Shown here piece after piece: positions 3,845-5,975 of a DNA stretch of 5,975 nt. The stretch is from Armatimonadota bacterium (lineage in GTDB: Bacteria; Armatimonadota; Fimbriimonadia; Fimbriimonadales; Fimbriimonadaceae), in the NCBI GenBank assembly GCA_023428805.1, contig JAEYWW010000293.1, forward strand, positions 1 to 5,975, read 5' to 3'. Both the position numbers and the translations under genes were made by a program. Under the pieces are notes generated by a model. The model saw only the letters and a program-made list of their open reading frames with translations, made no database searches and had not been told where the DNA came from. Position 1 is the first letter of the stretch; each line of letters starts with the position of its first letter.

Positions 3845-5975
3845 ATGTCGGGGCGTGGACTGGAGACGGAAGTTCAATACTTGAAGGGAGTGGGGCCGAA
3901 GGTGGCCATGCTCCTGCAGAAGCTTGGGCTCGGCACCGTGCGTGATGTGCTCTGGAATTTCCCCCGCCGCATGGAGGATCGGTCGCAGATTCCGCCTCTG
4001 ATGCGCATCCAGCCCGGGAAGTACGCGACGATTCGCGGAACACTTGAACGGGTGGACACCCGTCCGATCCGTGGCGGGCGCGTGATCATCACCGGCCGGG
4101 TCGCCGACGACATGGGCGAGATCGACCTTGTGTGGTTCAACCAGCCCTGGATGGTCAAGGAGCTCAATTCCCGCAAGGGCCAGCAGGTGATCGCCTATGG
4201 CCTGGTCAAAGAGGGCTCCAAGCGTCTTGAGATGTCATCCCCCGAGTGGGAGGCGATCGAGGATGACGACGACGCGGAAGAGTTCGCGCGCATTGTCCCG
4301 GTTTACGCGCTGAAGGAAGGCGTGCCGCAATGGGCGGTGAGACGGGCGGCGAGGTCGGCGGTCGAGCACTTCGCATCAATGATCGAAGAGCCGCTGCCCG
4401 AATGGGTGCGGAAGGAGAACAGCCTCCCGACCCTCGGCTGGGCGATCAGCCAGATGCACAGGCCGGAATCTCTGGATTCCCAGTTGAAGGGACGGCGAAG
4501 GATCGTCTTTGACGAATTTCTCGCGCTGCAGATCATGCTCCAGCTTCGGCGCCGGGATGTGAAGCAGGAAGTCGGCATCGCCTTCCCGATCTCAGATATG
4601 TCCAAGCATGAATCTCCTGCGGGGACACTCTTCGGTGATGCGCCGCAGGGAACGCTCTGGGATGAGGTTCACCGGATGCTTCCGTTTGACCTGACCGGAG
4701 CACAGAAACGGGTCATCCAGGAGATATGGGACGACATGGAGCGAGCTGCTCCGATGAACCGCCTTGTGCAGGGCGATGTCGGCTCGGGAAAAACCGCAGT
4801 CGCCGCCTGCGCGATCCTGGGCGCGGTGCGGTGCGGCTACCAGGCCGCCCTCATGGCCCCCACCGAAATCCTGGCTGAGCAGCATGGTTTGAATCTCAAA
4901 CGTCTCTTTGAACCCCTGGGAATCAATGTTGTTCTCCTCGTTGGCAAGCTGAATGCCCAACAGAAGCGCAAGGCGATGCAGCAGGCGGAGAGCGGGGAGG
5001 CGCGGGTCTGCATCGGCACCCACGCGCTGATCCAGGAAGGGGTCAAGTTCAGCAAGCTTGGGCTGGCGATCATTGATGAACAGCACCGCTTCGGCGTCCT
5101 GCAGCGCATGGCGCTTCGACAGAAGGGGTACGGACACCCTGATGTCCTCGTGATGACCGCGACTCCGATCCCGCGCACATTGACGATGACGCTGTACGGC
5201 GACTTGGATTTGAGCGTGATCGACGAGATGCCTCCCGGCCGCAAGCCGATCAAGACGCATTGGAAGAAAGCCCCCAGCCGAGATCAGGTGTATGCGACGG
5301 TGCGGACTCTCCTTGCTGAGGGGCGTCAGGCATATTTCGTCTGTCCGATGATCAGCGAGTCGGACAAGATGCAGACTCAGGCGGCGGAAGACCTCTACTA
5401 CCGCCTCAAAGAATTGATCTATCCCGACCTGCGCGTTGGTCTGCTGCACGGGCAGATGAAGCCCGCAGAAAAGGAGATGGTCATGGAGCAGTTCCGGCGG
5501 CACGAACTCGACATCCTCGTCTCAACTGTCGTGATCGAAGTCGGCGTTGACGTGCCGAATGCGAGCGTGATGGTGATCGAAGATGCGTTCCGATTTGGAC
5601 TGGCGCAGCTTCACCAGTTGCGTGGCCGCGTCGGGCGCGGAGAGCATCAGTCGTACTGCATCCTCATCTCCGACGCCAAAACCGCCGAATCCGAGCAGCG
5701 GCTGCGGATCATGGAGGAGACGACGGATGGCTTTCGGATTGCCGAAGAGGATTTGAAGCTGCGTGGACCGGGCGATGTGGCCGGAACGCGGCAGGCGGGT
5801 CAGTTGGAGTTTTTGGTGGCTGATTTGGTCAAGGATGGCCCGATGCTGGAGACCGCCAAACGCGCGGCGATCCGGCTGCTGGAGGTCGATGAGGAATTGT
5901 CCTCGCCCGATCACGCGCTGATTCTGGAAGCTGTTCGCGCGCGGCGTTCGGATGAGGCGCTGCTGACGATTAGCT
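3845..5975 (+). CDS. recG: ATP-dependent DNA helicase RecG (3' end cut by window edge)
   Basis: Double-stranded DNA translocase that remodels stalled forks, Holliday junctions and R-/D-loops. I translated 710 codons by hand; E. coli RecG has 693, so only the last few residues or the stop are missing. The N-terminus has YLKGVGPKVAMLLQKLGL (about 12-29) and FPRRMEDRS, followed by the OB-fold wedge domain with WFNQPW (97-102), which splits the junction. Motif Q/I follows: LTGAQKRVIQEI, then Walker A GDVGSGKT (310-317). DEQH is at 411-414 and TATPIPRT at 438-445. Helicase domain 2 has LLHGQMK, STVVIEVGVDVPNA and QLRGRVGRGEHQSYC (from 591). The RecG-specific TRG region reads DLKLRGPGDVAGTRQAGQ (636-653). 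All catalytic motifs are intact. The start ATG lacks a clear Shine-Dalgarno; a later start would remove the conserved LKGVGPK segment. It is transcribed away from the atp operon, with no functional link expected. Confidence 0.97.
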   Translation, partial: MSGRGLETEVQYLKGVGPKVAMLLQKLGLGTVRDVLWNFPRRMEDRSQIPPLMRIQPGKYATIRGTLERVDTRPIRGGRVIITGRVADDMGEIDLVWFNQPWMVKELNSRKGQQVIAYGLVKEGSKRLEMSSPEWEAIEDDDDAEEFARIVPVYALKEGVPQWAVRRAARSAVEHFASMIEEPLPEWVRKENSLPTLGWAISQMHRPESLDSQLKGRRRIVFDEFLALQIMLQLRRRDVKQEVGIAFPISDMSKHESPAGTLFGDAPQGTLWDEVHRMLPFDLTGAQKRVIQEIWDDMERAAPMNRLVQGDVGSGKTAVAACAILGAVRCGYQAALMAPTEILAEQHGLNLKRLFEPLGINVVLLVGKLNAQQKRKAMQQAESGEARVCIGTHALIQEGVKFSKLGLAIIDEQHRFGVLQRMALRQKGYGHPDVLVMTATPIPRTLTMTLYGDLDLSVIDEMPPGRKPIKTHWKKAPSRDQVYATVRTLLAEGRQAYFVCPMISESDKMQTQAAEDLYYRLKELIYPDLRVGLLHGQMKPAEKEMVMEQFRRHELDILVSTVVIEVGVDVPNASVMVIEDAFRFGLAQLHQLRGRVGRGEHQSYCILISDAKTAESEQRLRIMEETTDGFRIAEEDLKLRGPGDVAGTRQAGQLEFLVADLVKDGPMLETAKRAAIRLLEVDEELSSPDHALILEAVRARRSDEALLTIS

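Noticed and set aside
3873..3885. Small palindrome TTCAA-TAC-TTGAA near the recG start, as a possible operator for the atp promoter.
   Set aside because: Arms of only five bases inside recG coding sequence; no promoter elements could be placed around it.

Overview
The window holds two divergently oriented blocks with almost no free DNA. On the minus strand, positions 1-3828 carry the front half of an F-type ATP synthase operon in the classic bacterial order: atpZ-like, atpI-like, atpB (a), atpE (c), atpF (b), atpH (delta) and the first 170 codons of atpA (alpha), which runs off the left edge just as its P-loop begins. On the plus strand, positions 3845-5975 carry recG, the branched-DNA helicase, which lacks only its last few codons or its stop. 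Only 16 bases separate the atpZ and recG start codons.

The atp genes are tightly packed. atpZ/atpI and atpI/atpB overlap by 4 bases (ATGA), and atpF/atpH overlap by 1 base (TGATG). Three real spacers exist: atpB-atpE (43 bases), atpE-atpF (65 bases) and atpH-atpA (16 bases). Only atpE, whose product is needed in many copies per enzyme, has a good Shine-Dalgarno sequence. The atpE-atpF spacer contains a strong stem-loop that pairs fully only in the atp transcript. The gene products work as one machine. AtpZ and AtpI are membrane helpers linked in other bacteria to c-ring assembly or stability and Mg2+/Ca2+ handling. a and c form the proton path, b and delta form the peripheral stalk, and alpha belongs to the catalytic head. 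The c subunit lacks the usual Na+ ligands, so the enzyme is predicted to use protons.

The host is a free-living-type bacterium with fairly high GC and few Shine-Dalgarno sites. The single-copy b gene, the separate delta gene and the atpZ-atpI pair exclude a cyanobacterium or chloroplast. The His-rich a subunit and the b subunit with an extra membrane segment are unlike the Proteobacterial forms. Armatimonadota (Fimbriimonadia-like) or a planctomycete relative is my guess, with low confidence.

This is essentially a housekeeping region. I found no mobile element, CRISPR array, RNA gene or defence system, and no previously undescribed system. The points worth a second look are lineage-specific features of the ATP synthase (His-rich tails on subunit a, residue changes near its key arginine, extended b and AtpZ), the atpE-atpF hairpin and the very compact divergent junction with recG.
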